From the NCBI GenBank assembly GCA_902493855.1, contig CABUQV010000003.1:62001-126000 (forward strand): a stretch of DNA of 64,000 bases, read 5' to 3'. Position numbers and translations under genes: made by a program. Shown here one piece after another: positions 24,879-36,099 of the stretch. The number at the start of each line of letters is the position of its first letter. The first letter of the stretch is position 1. Below the pieces are notes generated by a model. That model had not been told where the DNA came from. It was given only the letters and a program-made list of their open reading frames with translations, and searched no databases. This stretch comes from an uncultured Collinsella sp. (lineage in GTDB: Bacteria > Actinomycetota > Coriobacteriia > Coriobacteriales > Coriobacteriaceae).

Positions 24879-26398
24879 TGGTCCCTCCTTCCCTGGTACA
24901 TCGCCGCCTCGAGCACGTGGTCCTGCGTCACTTGCTCGCTCTCGGCGACATCTGCGATCGTGCGCGCAATGCGAACCAGGCGCACGATGCCACGCCCTGT
25001 GAGATGTGTGCGTTTGGACAGACCGAGTACGCATTTCTCGGCAGCATCATCGAGCTCAAAGGTCGAAACGACACCGTCAATGGACCGCGTCTCGTCATCC
25101 TCGGCCTCGGCATCCGCATCGTCCATACGGGATTCGCGCCAAGCGCGAAAGGCGCGACCGCGCACAACGTAGTCACGTAACTCGGCCGACGACATACCCT
25201 CCGCACCCTCGATAATCACTTGGGGGTCGGGACGGGTCACATCGATCATCATGTCGATACGGTCGGCTAAAGGACCGCGCAGCTTAGCCCGATAGCGCTC
25301 GACCATCGCCGCAGAGCAGCGACACGGTACCTCGCGATCGCCCAAAAAGCCGCAGGGGCAGGGATTGCTTGCAGCGAGCAGCTGAAAGCGCGACGGGAAG
25401 GTAAAGGCCCCGTCGACGCGTACGATCCTCACGTAGCCGCGCTCGATGGGCTGACGCAGCGTCTGTAGCACGCCAGTGGGAAACTCTGCTAGCTCGTCCA
25501 AAAAGAGCACGCCGCCATGAGCCAGGCTGATCTCTCCCGGGTGCACCGGGCGCCCGCCGCCGATAAGGCCCGCGGTCGAAATGCTGTGATGCGGGCTGCG
25601 GAAGGGGCGATGCCCCGCAAGCAGTCCATCGATGTTCTCGCCCAAGACCGAATGGATGCACAGCGCCTCCTGCTGGTCTTCAACGGAAAGCTCGGGCAGG
25701 ATGCCGGTCATACGGCGCGCAAGCATCGTCTTGCCCGATCCCGGGGACCCGATCATAAGCAAACCGAGCTCACCCGCTGCCGCCAGTGCCATGCCGCGTT
25801 TGGCAACCTCCTGCCCCAGCACGTCGGCATAGTCGAGTTCGGGCTCAAAAGTAGCCTCCACACCCTCGGAATCCAGATAATGCCGCGCGGCATCGCCCAT
25901 GCCATGGGCAAGCTGAGACAAATGATCGATGAATCCGCAATCCACGCCCGCGAGTGGCACATGCTGGTCTGATCTGCCGGCGATAAAAAACAGCCCCATG
26001 TCGCGAGCCAGCAGCTGAAACGCCACCTCGCCCTTGACAGGAAGCACCGTACCGTCCAAGCCGAGCTCGCCGGCGATAAGGCAGCGATCGAGGTTGTCAC
26101 GGGAAATCTGCCCATCGGCCGCCAGAACCGCGATGGCGATGGGCAGATCAAAGCCGCTACCGGTCTTGCGAATATCGCCGGGCGCCAGGTTGACCGTAAT
26201 GCCCGAGCGTGGGATCTCGAACCCGGCGGAGCGCATCGCGCAGCGAATACGACCGCGTGACTCCATCACCTCCGTACTCGGAATACCGAGCATCTGAATG
26301 CCCGGAACGCCACCGGCAAGCGAGACCTCGACCGTGACGTGAATCGCCTCGACGCCACGGATGCAGGCCGCGTGAACGGCAAACGTCTCGAACGCCAT
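24875..26398 (-). CDS. comM: YifB/ComM family Mg-chelatase-like AAA+ ATPase
   Basis: AAA+ helicase that in naturally competent bacteria drives branch migration during DNA integration. The 507 residues have an N-terminal Lon-like fold (VEAIHVTVEVSLAGGVPGIQMLGI), a Walker A in GSPGSGKTMLARRM near residue 213, a Walker B near GGVLFLDELAEF, a zinc-finger-like CPCGFLGDREVPCRC segment and a C-terminal Mg-chelatase domain. The ATG at 26398 overlaps the yraN stop (TGATG). It is coupled to dprA downstream. Confidence 0.94.
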   Translation of the reverse strand: MAFETFAVHAACIRGVEAIHVTVEVSLAGGVPGIQMLGIPSTEVMESRGRIRCAMRSAGFEIPRSGITVNLAPGDIRKTGSGFDLPIAIAVLAADGQISRDNLDRCLIAGELGLDGTVLPVKGEVAFQLLARDMGLFFIAGRSDQHVPLAGVDCGFIDHLSQLAHGMGDAARHYLDSEGVEATFEPELDYADVLGQEVAKRGMALAAAGELGLLMIGSPGSGKTMLARRMTGILPELSVEDQQEALCIHSVLGENIDGLLAGHRPFRSPHHSISTAGLIGGGRPVHPGEISLAHGGVLFLDELAEFPTGVLQTLRQPIERGYVRIVRVDGAFTFPSRFQLLAASNPCPCGFLGDREVPCRCSAAMVERYRAKLRGPLADRIDMMIDVTRPDPQVIIEGAEGMSSAELRDYVVRGRAFRAWRESRMDDADAEAEDDETRSIDGVVSTFELDDAAEKCVLGLSKRTHLTGRGIVRLVRIARTIADVAESEQVTQDHVLEAAMYQGRRDQ

Positions 26399-26883
26399 CA
26401 CGACACCTGCCAATCGAACGCGTTGTACTGATGCTCGATCTCGGCGATATGCCCGCCGCGAATGGTAACACCCACGGCATCGAAGCGAATCGCCTTGAGC
26501 GGATAATGCTCCATGAGATAGCAACTTGCGATGCGGCGGTAGCGGCGTTGCTTTTGGGCGTCCACGGCCTCCTCGGGAAAGACCCGCGTGTTGCAATCCA
26601 GGGCGACGCGTCTGGTCTTGACCTCGGCCATCACCACGACATCGTCGAGCTCATCGAGCAGCACCAGATCGGCTTCGCCCTCGGTGCAACGATAACCCTG
26701 CTCCAGCAAGGTGTAGCCGCGCTCGTTAAAGTAGTCGATGGTGATCAGCTCGCCCAGCATACCCAGCTCGCGGGGACTGAGCCCCTTGATAAACTCGGGC
26801 GTCATCGCCCCGCAGTCGAGCTCGCCGTTTTCCCAACGCTCCTTGAGCTGCTGCGTCTTGCTCTTTTTGCTTGCGGCACTCAT
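26398..26883 (-). CDS. YraN-like (UPF0102) endonuclease-fold protein
   Basis: A 161-residue protein of the YraN family, which has a restriction-endonuclease-like fold and unknown role. The motif order GELITIDYFNERGYTLLE, EGEADLVLLDE, then MAEVKTR matches the conserved D-x-E-x-K pattern. About 35 residues precede the fold, more than in the shortest homologues, and are Lys/Ser-rich. The ATG at 26883 follows AAAGGAGA. It is the first gene of yraN-comM-dprA-trmFO-xer. A terminator (26982-27023) separates it from rnhB, so it should have its own promoter. Confidence 0.85.
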   Translation of the reverse strand: MSAASKKSKTQQLKERWENGELDCGAMTPEFIKGLSPRELGMLGELITIDYFNERGYTLLEQGYRCTEGEADLVLLDELDDVVVMAEVKTRRVALDCNTRVFPEEAVDAQKQRRYRRIASCYLMEHYPLKAIRFDAVGVTIRGGHIAEIEHQYNAFDWQVS

Positions 26884-26981
26884 GGGATCTCCTTTCCCGC
26901 ACACTGCATTGCCCCGATGATGAGGGCACCTTTCATGCGGGTAAGTACCGGAAGCAAACCAAAAGCTGACCAAATGCCGTC

Positions 26982-27023
26982 AAAAAACGGGCCGTACGCA
27001 ACAATCACGTTGCACACGGCCCG
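26982..27023 (-). terminator. rnhB terminator
   Basis: On the minus strand a GC-rich stem (27016-27023 with 26989-26996, plus an inner GTTGC pair) is followed by six T (26982-26987). Confidence 0.8.
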
Positions 27024-27072
27024 CTACCAGCAGGTTTATAAAACCCCGGAGGTCCCTGTCTCCACAATTGAC

Positions 27073-27861
27073 CTAGAAAAGGCGCTCAGTCTGCAGAAAG
27101 TTTCCGCAAAAGCTCACGCGGTGCAGAGGACAAAGTCCATGTTTGCGAATGGCCTCGATATGCTCGGGGCTCGCATAGCCCTTCGACTCGGCCAGATGGT
27201 ACTCGGGATACTCGGCGTCGTACTCGACCATCATCTCGTCACGCGTGACCTTGGCCATGATGGACGCCGCGGCGATGCAGGCGATCTTGGCATCGCCCTT
27301 CACCACATCGCGCTCGTTGGGAACGGCGCCCAGGGGGTTACCGTCCATAAGCACGCAATCGGGCTCAAGCCCCGTATCGGCCACCGCACCCGCGACAGCA
27401 GCTCGAATGGCACGGGCCATGCCCATCTCGTCGATATCCGCAGGAGCGATATGGCAAAAGCCGATAGCGGTCGCCACCTCGGCAATCTTCACCGATAGCA
27501 GCTCGCGGCGCGCCGGCGTGAGCTTTTTGGAATCGTTGATGCCCCAGATGCGCGGCTCCATCGGAAGGCACACGGCGCACACCGTCAAAGGACCCGCTAC
27601 CGAGCCACGGCCCACCTCGTCGACGCCCACGACCACACCATCACCGCCGAGCTCATGCATAAGCTCGTACATGCCGTTGACGCGCTCGCGCTCGGAAAGT
27701 TCCTTGGCATGGCGCTTAAGGGCACGCTCGCAAGCCTTGATAACCTGCTGGCGCGGATCCTCGCGATAATGCTCCACGAGGGCGGGAATCTCCTCAAACG
27801 TGGCACTCGCCAGCTCACCGGCAACCTGCGATGCCGAAACCGAGCTCGTCATATTGGCCAT
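27073..27861 (-). CDS. rnhB: Ribonuclease HII
   Basis: Removes ribonucleotides from DNA and RNA primers. The GVDEVGRGSVAGP motif (about residues 79-91) provides the first catalytic Asp-Glu, and NDSKKLTPARRE and the later LMDGNPLG supply the rest. At 262 residues it is long. About 75 residues of mostly helical N-terminal extension precede the catalytic fold, as in many Gram-positive RNase HII. AAGGAGGG supports the ATG at 27861. It lies 30 bases behind the rplS terminator and ends at its own. Confidence 0.95.
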   Translation of the reverse strand: MANMTSSVSASQVAGELASATFEEIPALVEHYREDPRQQVIKACERALKRHAKELSERERVNGMYELMHELGGDGVVVGVDEVGRGSVAGPLTVCAVCLPMEPRIWGINDSKKLTPARRELLSVKIAEVATAIGFCHIAPADIDEMGMARAIRAAVAGAVADTGLEPDCVLMDGNPLGAVPNERDVVKGDAKIACIAAASIMAKVTRDEMMVEYDAEYPEYHLAESKGYASPEHIEAIRKHGLCPLHRVSFCGNFLQTERLF

Positions 27862-27890
27862 ACCAGGCCCTCCTTGCATGCAAATCAGAT

Positions 27891-27920
27891 AAAAAGAAGG
27901 GCCACCCGAAGGTGACCCTT
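27891..27920 (-). terminator. rplS terminator with UUCG loop
   Basis: On the minus strand a 10-bp stem (27911-27920 with 27897-27906, one G·U pair) is capped by TTCG and followed by TTTTT (27891-27895). Confidence 0.85.
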
Positions 27921-27954
27921 ACGTCCAAACGAGTGGACAGACGCTGCAATCTTC

Positions 27955-28296
27955 TTAGCGCTTCTCGGGGATGCGAGCAGCCTTGCCCACCTTGTCGCGG
28001 AGGTAGTACAGCTTGGCGCGACGGACGCGACCATGACGAACGACCTCGAGCTTGGCGATCTTGGGGCTGTGAAGCGGGAAGGTACGCTCAACACCGACAC
28101 CGAAGGACATCTTGCGGACGGTGAAGGTCTCACGGGCACCGGCGCCGGCCATGCGGATGACGTCGCCCTGGAAGACCTGGATGCGCTCGCGGTCGCCTTC
28201 CTTAATGCGGTAGTGAACCTTGACGTTGTCGGCGACGCGAACCTGAGGAATGTCCTCGCGGATCTGCTGACGCTCGATTGCGCGGATGTAATCCAT
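27955..28296 (-). CDS. rplS: 50S ribosomal protein L19
   Basis: Large-subunit protein at the subunit interface. The 113 residues contain the family segments VKVHYRIKEGDRERIQVFQG, FTVRKMSFGVGVERTFPLHSP and RAKLYYLRDK. The ATG at 28296 is six bases after AAGGAA; a TTG two codons upstream is too close to that site. It is a single-gene unit with its own promoter (28366-28393) and terminator, apart from the rpsP-trmD group where L19 often sits. Confidence 0.97.
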   Translation of the reverse strand: MDYIRAIERQQIREDIPQVRVADNVKVHYRIKEGDRERIQVFQGDVIRMAGAGARETFTVRKMSFGVGVERTFPLHSPKIAKLEVVRHGRVRRAKLYYLRDKVGKAARIPEKR

Positions 28297-28365
28297 GTGC
28301 AATTCCTTACTCTTCTAGAGGTGCCGTACCACCTTGGCCGGCACGTAGTTGAACAAACGTATTCG

Positions 28366-28393
28366 AGTATACACGCGCGGGTTTCTGCTGCAA
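28366..28393 (-). promoter_or_regulatory. rplS promoter
   Basis: TTGCAG (-35, 28388-28393) and TATACT (-10, 28366-28371) are 16 bases apart on the minus strand, about 70 bases before rplS. Confidence 0.6.
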
Positions 28394-28439
28394 GAACAAT
28401 TTTTTACGCAGACAAAAAGACAAAACCCGCACATGATAA

Positions 28440-28467
28440 CCGCCCGCCTCACGAATGAGACGGACGG
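28440..28467 (-). terminator. Hairpin after ppdK
   Basis: A 12-bp stem with two G·U pairs (28456-28467 with 28440-28451) is capped by TTCG on the minus strand. The following T-run is poor, so it is probably a terminator of moderate strength. Confidence 0.55.
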
Positions 28468-28505
28468 CATGAGGGGGGCTACGCTAGGCGTCTAAACCCA
28501 AAACG

Positions 28506-31256
<2,751 letters not shown>

Positions 31257-31378
31257 GATACTTCCCCTTCCATGCACTTTCGCGCACGACCGTGGTGACG
31301 AATCGACCCGCCGGATGCGAGCCGTGAGGGTACTTTACGGCGGGCATTGAGCGGGCTTGCGCAGAGGGCGCGGGGGTT

Positions 31379-31426
31379 GGTAAACGTGGTAAATATGGCG
31401 GTAAACGGTAGGTAAAGGTGGTTACC
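31379..31426. repeat. GGTAAA repeat cluster upstream of ppdK
   Basis: Four GGTAAA hexamers begin at 31379, 31388, 31400 and 31411 (spacing 9, 12 and 11), followed by an inverted GGTTACC at 31420-31426. The last direct copy and the inverted one form GGTAA-N6-TTACC when read on the minus strand. A tandem operator is inferred. The rest of the 31257-31552 gap shows no gene. Confidence 0.5.
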
Positions 31427-31552
31427 TTATGAAGATACCAATGCAGGAAGCTTACAGGTCAAATGCCAGTTTCTTGCTAAATCGCTTTACCAATATCGTG
31501 CATTATTTTTAGCTAGTCTTATATAGACGGGCATTTTAGCCACCCCAATGAG

Positions 31553-32428
31553 CTAGCTTTGCTGGGCTCGGCGGGCGGCGCGGCGGGCGCGGACTTCTTG
31601 GATTTCCTCCAAGTGGCTAATGATCTCGGAGGCGCTCTCCTCGATCGCCTTGCCATCGGTACGCACCACAAAGCAGCCTAGGCGCTTCATGAGGGCACGG
31701 GCTTCCTCGAGCTCGCTGCGCACACTCTCGGGCTCGGCATAGGAGCCGGCAACGGCACGGGCGTAATCATCGCCCAAGCGGCTATCGCGAATCTCAGAAA
31801 TAACGTCGACGGTCGAAATCAGGCCGAACAGGCGCATCGGGTCAACCTCGTAAATCGACTTCGGCGGCTCCATGCCATGGGCCAACGGAACATTGGCAAC
31901 CTTGTAACCCTGATAGGCCAAATACATCGACAGCGGCGTCTTGGACGTGCGGGATACGCCCAGCAGCACGATATCGGCTCCCGAAAGGTCGTCGCAGCCG
32001 CGTCCATCATCGTGCTCAACGAAATACTCCATGGCCTCGATACGATGGAAATAGCGGTCATCAGTCTTGTGAATCACGCCCGCGACGCCCTTTGGCGACA
32101 CACCGATGAGCGACGACAGCACGGCGAGCGTCGGGCCGATCAGGTCGACCGAACGGATATGCAGCATACCCAGGTAATCGAGCACGCGGGCGCGAAGCGC
32201 CGGATCGACAATGGTGTGGAACACGGCGATATCGCGATGGTCCGCATCGACACGCGGCCCCACAAATGACTTGACCTGCTCCACGGAGGTCACCTTGGGC
32301 AGGCGCAAAACGCGAAAAGCCCCTTCATCAAATTGCCCGGACGCCGCAAGCACCACCTCACAAGCGGTATCACCGAGCGAGTCGGAGATAACGATGACGG
32401 TGGGACGAGCGGTGACCGGGCAATCCAT
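31553..32428 (-). CDS. PPDK regulatory protein (bifunctional kinase/pyrophosphorylase, DUF299)
   Basis: Inactivates pyruvate, phosphate dikinase by ADP-dependent phosphorylation of the Thr near its catalytic His, and reverses this with phosphate. The 291 residues open with VIVISDSLGDTACEV and contain the P-loop-like motif GVSRTSKTPLSMYLAYQGYKVANVPL near residue 160 and a conserved RNS-like C-terminal region (REIRDSRLGDDYA here). The ATG at 32428 follows AAAGGAG. Its target ppdK is the next gene, and the target enzyme rather than PEP synthase is chosen from that context. Confidence 0.93.
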   Translation of the reverse strand: MDCPVTARPTVIVISDSLGDTACEVVLAASGQFDEGAFRVLRLPKVTSVEQVKSFVGPRVDADHRDIAVFHTIVDPALRARVLDYLGMLHIRSVDLIGPTLAVLSSLIGVSPKGVAGVIHKTDDRYFHRIEAMEYFVEHDDGRGCDDLSGADIVLLGVSRTSKTPLSMYLAYQGYKVANVPLAHGMEPPKSIYEVDPMRLFGLISTVDVISEIRDSRLGDDYARAVAGSYAEPESVRSELEEARALMKRLGCFVVRTDGKAIEESASEIISHLEEIQEVRARRAARRAQQS

Positions 32429-32462
32429 GCGGGGCTCCTTTTGCGCTTATGCGCAGGCTGGC

Positions 32463-34559
32463 TTACTTTTTGCGGGCAAGCTCACCGATGTTGGCGATGC
32501 CGGAGAAAACGGCCTCGAAGCGGTTGAGCAGCTTAAGGCGATTATCGCGGAGCTGCTCGTCCTTGTCCATGACCATAACCTCGTCGAAGAAGCGGTCAAT
32601 GGGAGCACGCAGGGCGGCGAGGGCGGCAAATGCGGCCGGGTAGTCCTCGGCAGCAAGGGCGGCATCTACAGCGGTCTGAGCAGCCTCGGAGGCGTCGGCA
32701 AGCGCGAGCTCGGCCTCGCCCATCAGGCTGCGGTCGTACTTCGCACCCAGCTCGGGCTTGGAGATGTGCGCGGCGCGGGCATAGGCGGTCGCCAGGTTGT
32801 CGAACGTCTCAGCGTCGTTCTTGCGGGCCTCGTCGAGGGCGGCGCAGCGGGCGAAGAAGACGGACGGGGCGATGATGTGCACCGCGGAGACGGCGGCAAC
32901 GGTATCGGCCGGGATCTTTTCGTCGCGGGCCATGCTCACCAGGCGGCCATGGAAGAAGTCACGAACCTGCTGGGCGACCTCGGCGGCGTCGAACTCAATG
33001 CCCTGCTCGCCATAGAGCTCGAGGGCGAAGTCGATAAGCGACGTGGGGTCGATCGGCAGACGGTCGCGCAGGATATTGATGATGCCGATAGCGGCACGAC
33101 GCAGCGCGTAGGGGTCCGAAGAGCCGGTCGGGGGCTCGCCGATGGCAAAAATACCGGCGATGGTATCGAGCTTGTCGGCACAGGCCACGATGCAGCCAGC
33201 GGTGCCCTCGGGCAGCTCATCGCCGGCGAAGCGGGGACGATAATGATCGCGAATGGCGTGGGCGACCTCGTCGTTCTCCCCCATCGCGGAGGCGTAATAA
33301 CCGCCCATCACGCCCTGCTGGCTCGTGAACTCAACGACGGCGTTCGATACCAGGTCGGCCTTGCACAGGTGAGCGGCGCGAGCGGCATCGGCGGCAAGGT
33401 GGGCACCCAGATGGGCCTCGCGGGCGATGGCGAGCGCGAGCTGCTCAATACGCTCGGACTTGGCGAGCACGCTACCGAGCTTCTCCTGGAAGGCGACCTT
33501 GGCCAGACGCTCGCGGAACTCGTCGAGGGAGATCTTCAGGTCCTCCTCGTAGAAGAACTTGGCGTCGTCCAGACGGGCGCGCACGACGCGCTCGTTGCCG
33601 TCAATCACGCGCTCGGCATTCTCGGGCTTGCTGTTGGAAACGACCACGAACTCACGCGTGAGCTTGCCCTCGCCGTCATAGATCGGGAAGTAGCGCTGGT
33701 TGGTGAGCATGGACTCGCAGATAATCTCGTGCGGGACCTTGAGAAACTCCTCATCGAAGGTACCGACGAGCACCGTCGGCCACTCGCAGAGGTTAATGAC
33801 CTCCTCAAAGACCTTCTTGGGCGTATCGACATGGCAGCCGGGACGGGCAGCCTCGACCTCGGCGATACCGGCGAGGATGGCCTCACGACGACGCTCGGCA
33901 GAAAGTACACCGGCGTCCTCGAGCACCTGCTCGTAAACAGCGGGGCTGGCAACCACATGGTCGCCAGGGCCAAGTACGCGATGACCGCGCGTGATGTTGC
34001 CACTCGTCACGTCAGCAAACGACACGGGCACAACATCCTCGCCCAAAAGGCAGCAGATCCAGCGGACAGGACGCACGAACGTCGCGTGCTCGTGGCCCCA
34101 GCGCTGGGAGCGGTAGTTGGGCCACTGCAGGCCGGCGATGGTCTTCTCGCACAGGGCCGTCAGGATCGGGGTAGCCGGTGCGGAGGGAATGTTCTTCTCG
34201 GCGAACACATACTCGCGACCGTCGGTGTCCTCGCGACGGACCAGATCCTCGGCAGCCACACCGCACTTGCGGGCAAAGCCCTGGGCGGCCTTAGTGGCGT
34301 TGCCGTCGGCATCAAAGGCAATGTTTGCCGCGGGACCGCGCTTGACCTCGTGAACCTCATCGGTCGCGGTGGCGACATTAGCCACGAGCGCGGCAAGACG
34401 ACGCGGGCTCGAGATCACGCGGACCTCGCCGTGAGCCAGACCGGCCTCGTCGAGACCCTTGGCGATCATGGTGCCAAGCTGCTTGACGGCATTGTTCAGC
34501 GGTGCGGAGGGCATTTCCTCCGTACCGATCTCAAACAGGAAATCCTTAGCGTCTGCCAT
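32463..34559 (-). CDS. glyS: Glycyl-tRNA synthetase beta subunit
   Basis: The tRNA-binding subunit of the alpha2beta2 bacterial GlyRS. The 698 residues match the family in length and in markers such as FLFEIGTEEMPSAPL, ISSPRRLAALV, FVRPVRWICCLLG, GNITRGHRVLG and SDPYALRRAAIGII. The C-terminal anticodon-binding region is complete. The ATG at 34559 is four bases after the glyQ stop. It leads on to pdrP after 34 bases, so glyQ-glyS-pdrP may share one transcript. Confidence 0.96.
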   Translation of the reverse strand: MADAKDFLFEIGTEEMPSAPLNNAVKQLGTMIAKGLDEAGLAHGEVRVISSPRRLAALVANVATATDEVHEVKRGPAANIAFDADGNATKAAQGFARKCGVAAEDLVRREDTDGREYVFAEKNIPSAPATPILTALCEKTIAGLQWPNYRSQRWGHEHATFVRPVRWICCLLGEDVVPVSFADVTSGNITRGHRVLGPGDHVVASPAVYEQVLEDAGVLSAERRREAILAGIAEVEAARPGCHVDTPKKVFEEVINLCEWPTVLVGTFDEEFLKVPHEIICESMLTNQRYFPIYDGEGKLTREFVVVSNSKPENAERVIDGNERVVRARLDDAKFFYEEDLKISLDEFRERLAKVAFQEKLGSVLAKSERIEQLALAIAREAHLGAHLAADAARAAHLCKADLVSNAVVEFTSQQGVMGGYYASAMGENDEVAHAIRDHYRPRFAGDELPEGTAGCIVACADKLDTIAGIFAIGEPPTGSSDPYALRRAAIGIINILRDRLPIDPTSLIDFALELYGEQGIEFDAAEVAQQVRDFFHGRLVSMARDEKIPADTVAAVSAVHIIAPSVFFARCAALDEARKNDAETFDNLATAYARAAHISKPELGAKYDRSLMGEAELALADASEAAQTAVDAALAAEDYPAAFAALAALRAPIDRFFDEVMVMDKDEQLRDNRLKLLNRFEAVFSGIANIGELARKK

Positions 34560-34562
34560 GGC

Positions 34563-35474
34563 TTACGCCACCTCGCCTTCCTGGTCGGCATTCTCGTTGA
34601 CTCCGGCGACCTCGGCCATGTAGGCCTCGCAGCACGCCTTGGCGACGGCGCGGACGCGCAGGATGTAGTTGGCACGCTCGACCGCGGACAGGGCGCCGCG
34701 GGCATCGAGCAGGTTGAAAGCGTGGCTGCACTTCATGACGCAGTCATATGCCGGCAGCGGCAGCTTGCGCTCCAGGCAGGAATGGCACTCGGCCTCGTAG
34801 TCATCAAACTTCTGACGCATCATCTCGACGTTTGCGACCTCAAAGTTATAGGCACTGAACTCGCGCTCGTTCTCGAGGAACACGTCGCCATAGGTCATGG
34901 GCGTGCCGTCGGGCAGGTAGCTCCACACCAAGTCGTAGACCGAGTTAACGCCCTGCGCATACATGGCAATGCGCTCTAGGCCATAGGTGATCTCGACGGG
35001 TACGGGGTCGACCTCGATGCCGCCTACCTGCTGGAAGTACGTAAACTGCGTGACCTCCATGCCGTTGAGCCAGACCTCCCAGCCAAGGCCCCAGGCGCCG
35101 AGCGTCGGGCTCTCCCAGTCGTCCTCGACAAAGCGGACGTCATGGTCGTTGGGGTCCAGACCGATAGCGGCAAGAGACCCCAGGTAAAGCTCCTGGGCGT
35201 TGACCGGTGAGGGCTTGATGAGCACCTGGAACTGATAGTAGTGCTGCATGCGGTTGGGGTTCTCGCCGTAGCGGCCGTCGGCGGGACGGCGGCAAGGCTG
35301 CGCATAGCAGGTGCGCCACTCGGCGGGACCGAGCGAGCGCAGCGTGGTCGCGGTATGGAAGGTACCGGCACCGACCTCGGAGTCATAGGGCTGCATAATG
35401 ACGCAGCCCTGCTCGCCCCAGTACTGCTGGAGGCGCAGGATGATGTCTTGGAAGGAAAGCGATGAAGCGTTCAT
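34563..35474 (-). CDS. glyQ: Glycyl-tRNA synthetase alpha subunit
   Basis: The catalytic class II subunit of bacterial GlyRS. The 303 residues begin SFQDIILRLQQYWGEQGCVIMQPYDSEVGAGTFHPATTLR-like (here HTATTLR) and continue with PCRRPADGRYGENPNRMQHYYQFQV-type sequence. Residues VNPVPVEITYGLERIA-like (here VDPVPVEITYGLERIAMY) complete the active site. The ATG at 35474 is supported by GAGGGGAT. No T-box leader was seen in the short upstream gap. Confidence 0.96.
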   Translation of the reverse strand: MNASSLSFQDIILRLQQYWGEQGCVIMQPYDSEVGAGTFHTATTLRSLGPAEWRTCYAQPCRRPADGRYGENPNRMQHYYQFQVLIKPSPVNAQELYLGSLAAIGLDPNDHDVRFVEDDWESPTLGAWGLGWEVWLNGMEVTQFTYFQQVGGIEVDPVPVEITYGLERIAMYAQGVNSVYDLVWSYLPDGTPMTYGDVFLENEREFSAYNFEVANVEMMRQKFDDYEAECHSCLERKLPLPAYDCVMKCSHAFNLLDARGALSAVERANYILRVRAVAKACCEAYMAEVAGVNENADQEGEVA

Positions 35475-35533
35475 GCCTCTAATATCCCCTCGTCGAAACG
35501 ATTACACGGTTAGGTACTGTACTATAGCGGTTT

Positions 35534-36097
35534 TTAGTCGATAGCGCCGATGCGGTTGAGCGGCCAGTAGCGAACGAGTGCCACAGCGATCAAATCAGAG
35601 CGATCGACGGGACCAAAGTAGCGTGAGTCGGCAGAGTTTTCGCGGTTGTCGCCCATCACCCACACGCACCCGTCGGGAACGGTGTAGGGATAGCTCACCT
35701 GAGCACCGGGCGCTTGGACCGAAAGCGGCCAGCTCATGCCCGTCGTATAGTCCTCGTCGAGCGCTTGGCCGTCAACGACCACCTTGCCATCCTGCAGGTC
35801 GACCGTCTGGCCGGCCGTGGCAATAACACGCTTGACAAGAACATCATGCTCGGAGGTGCCATCGGGGTTGTGAAACACCACGATATCGCCCTGCTTGACG
35901 GGCTGACCGAGCTCGAGGCTCACCTTTTGTGCCAGGATCTGGTCGCCAATCTCGATCGTGGACTCCATGGAGCCGGTGGGCACCACAAAGGGCTCGACCA
36001 CAAAAGTGCGGATCAGGAACGTGGCCACGAGCGCGATCGCGATGACCGCGATCCACTCAAAAGCGCCCCTCAACGCGGAATGTTGCGTAGGAACCAT
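35534..36097 (-). CDS. lepB: Signal peptidase I
   Basis: Membrane serine protease that releases secreted proteins. One N-terminal membrane segment (WIAVIAIALVATFLIRTFVV) is followed by the catalytic Ser in PTGSMESTI, the catalytic Lys in VKRVIATAGQ and the GDNRENSADSRYFGPV box. At 187 residues it is Gram-positive-like. The ATG at 36097 is five bases after GAGGAG; a GTG two codons earlier touches that site. It lies directly behind trmD. Confidence 0.95.
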   Translation of the reverse strand: MVPTQHSALRGAFEWIAVIAIALVATFLIRTFVVEPFVVPTGSMESTIEIGDQILAQKVSLELGQPVKQGDIVVFHNPDGTSEHDVLVKRVIATAGQTVDLQDGKVVVDGQALDEDYTTGMSWPLSVQAPGAQVSYPYTVPDGCVWVMGDNRENSADSRYFGPVDRSDLIAVALVRYWPLNRIGAID

Positions 36098-36099
36098 AC

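Noticed and set aside
32211..34979. A very long open frame (over 900 codons) antisense to glyS and glyQ
   Set aside because: Its composition is low-complexity Gly/Leu/Ala/Asp with no recognisable domain. It is the mirror of a GC-rich real gene whose family identity is certain.
35475..35533. T-box leader before glyQ
   Set aside because: The gap is under 60 bases, too short for a T-box, and has no terminator.
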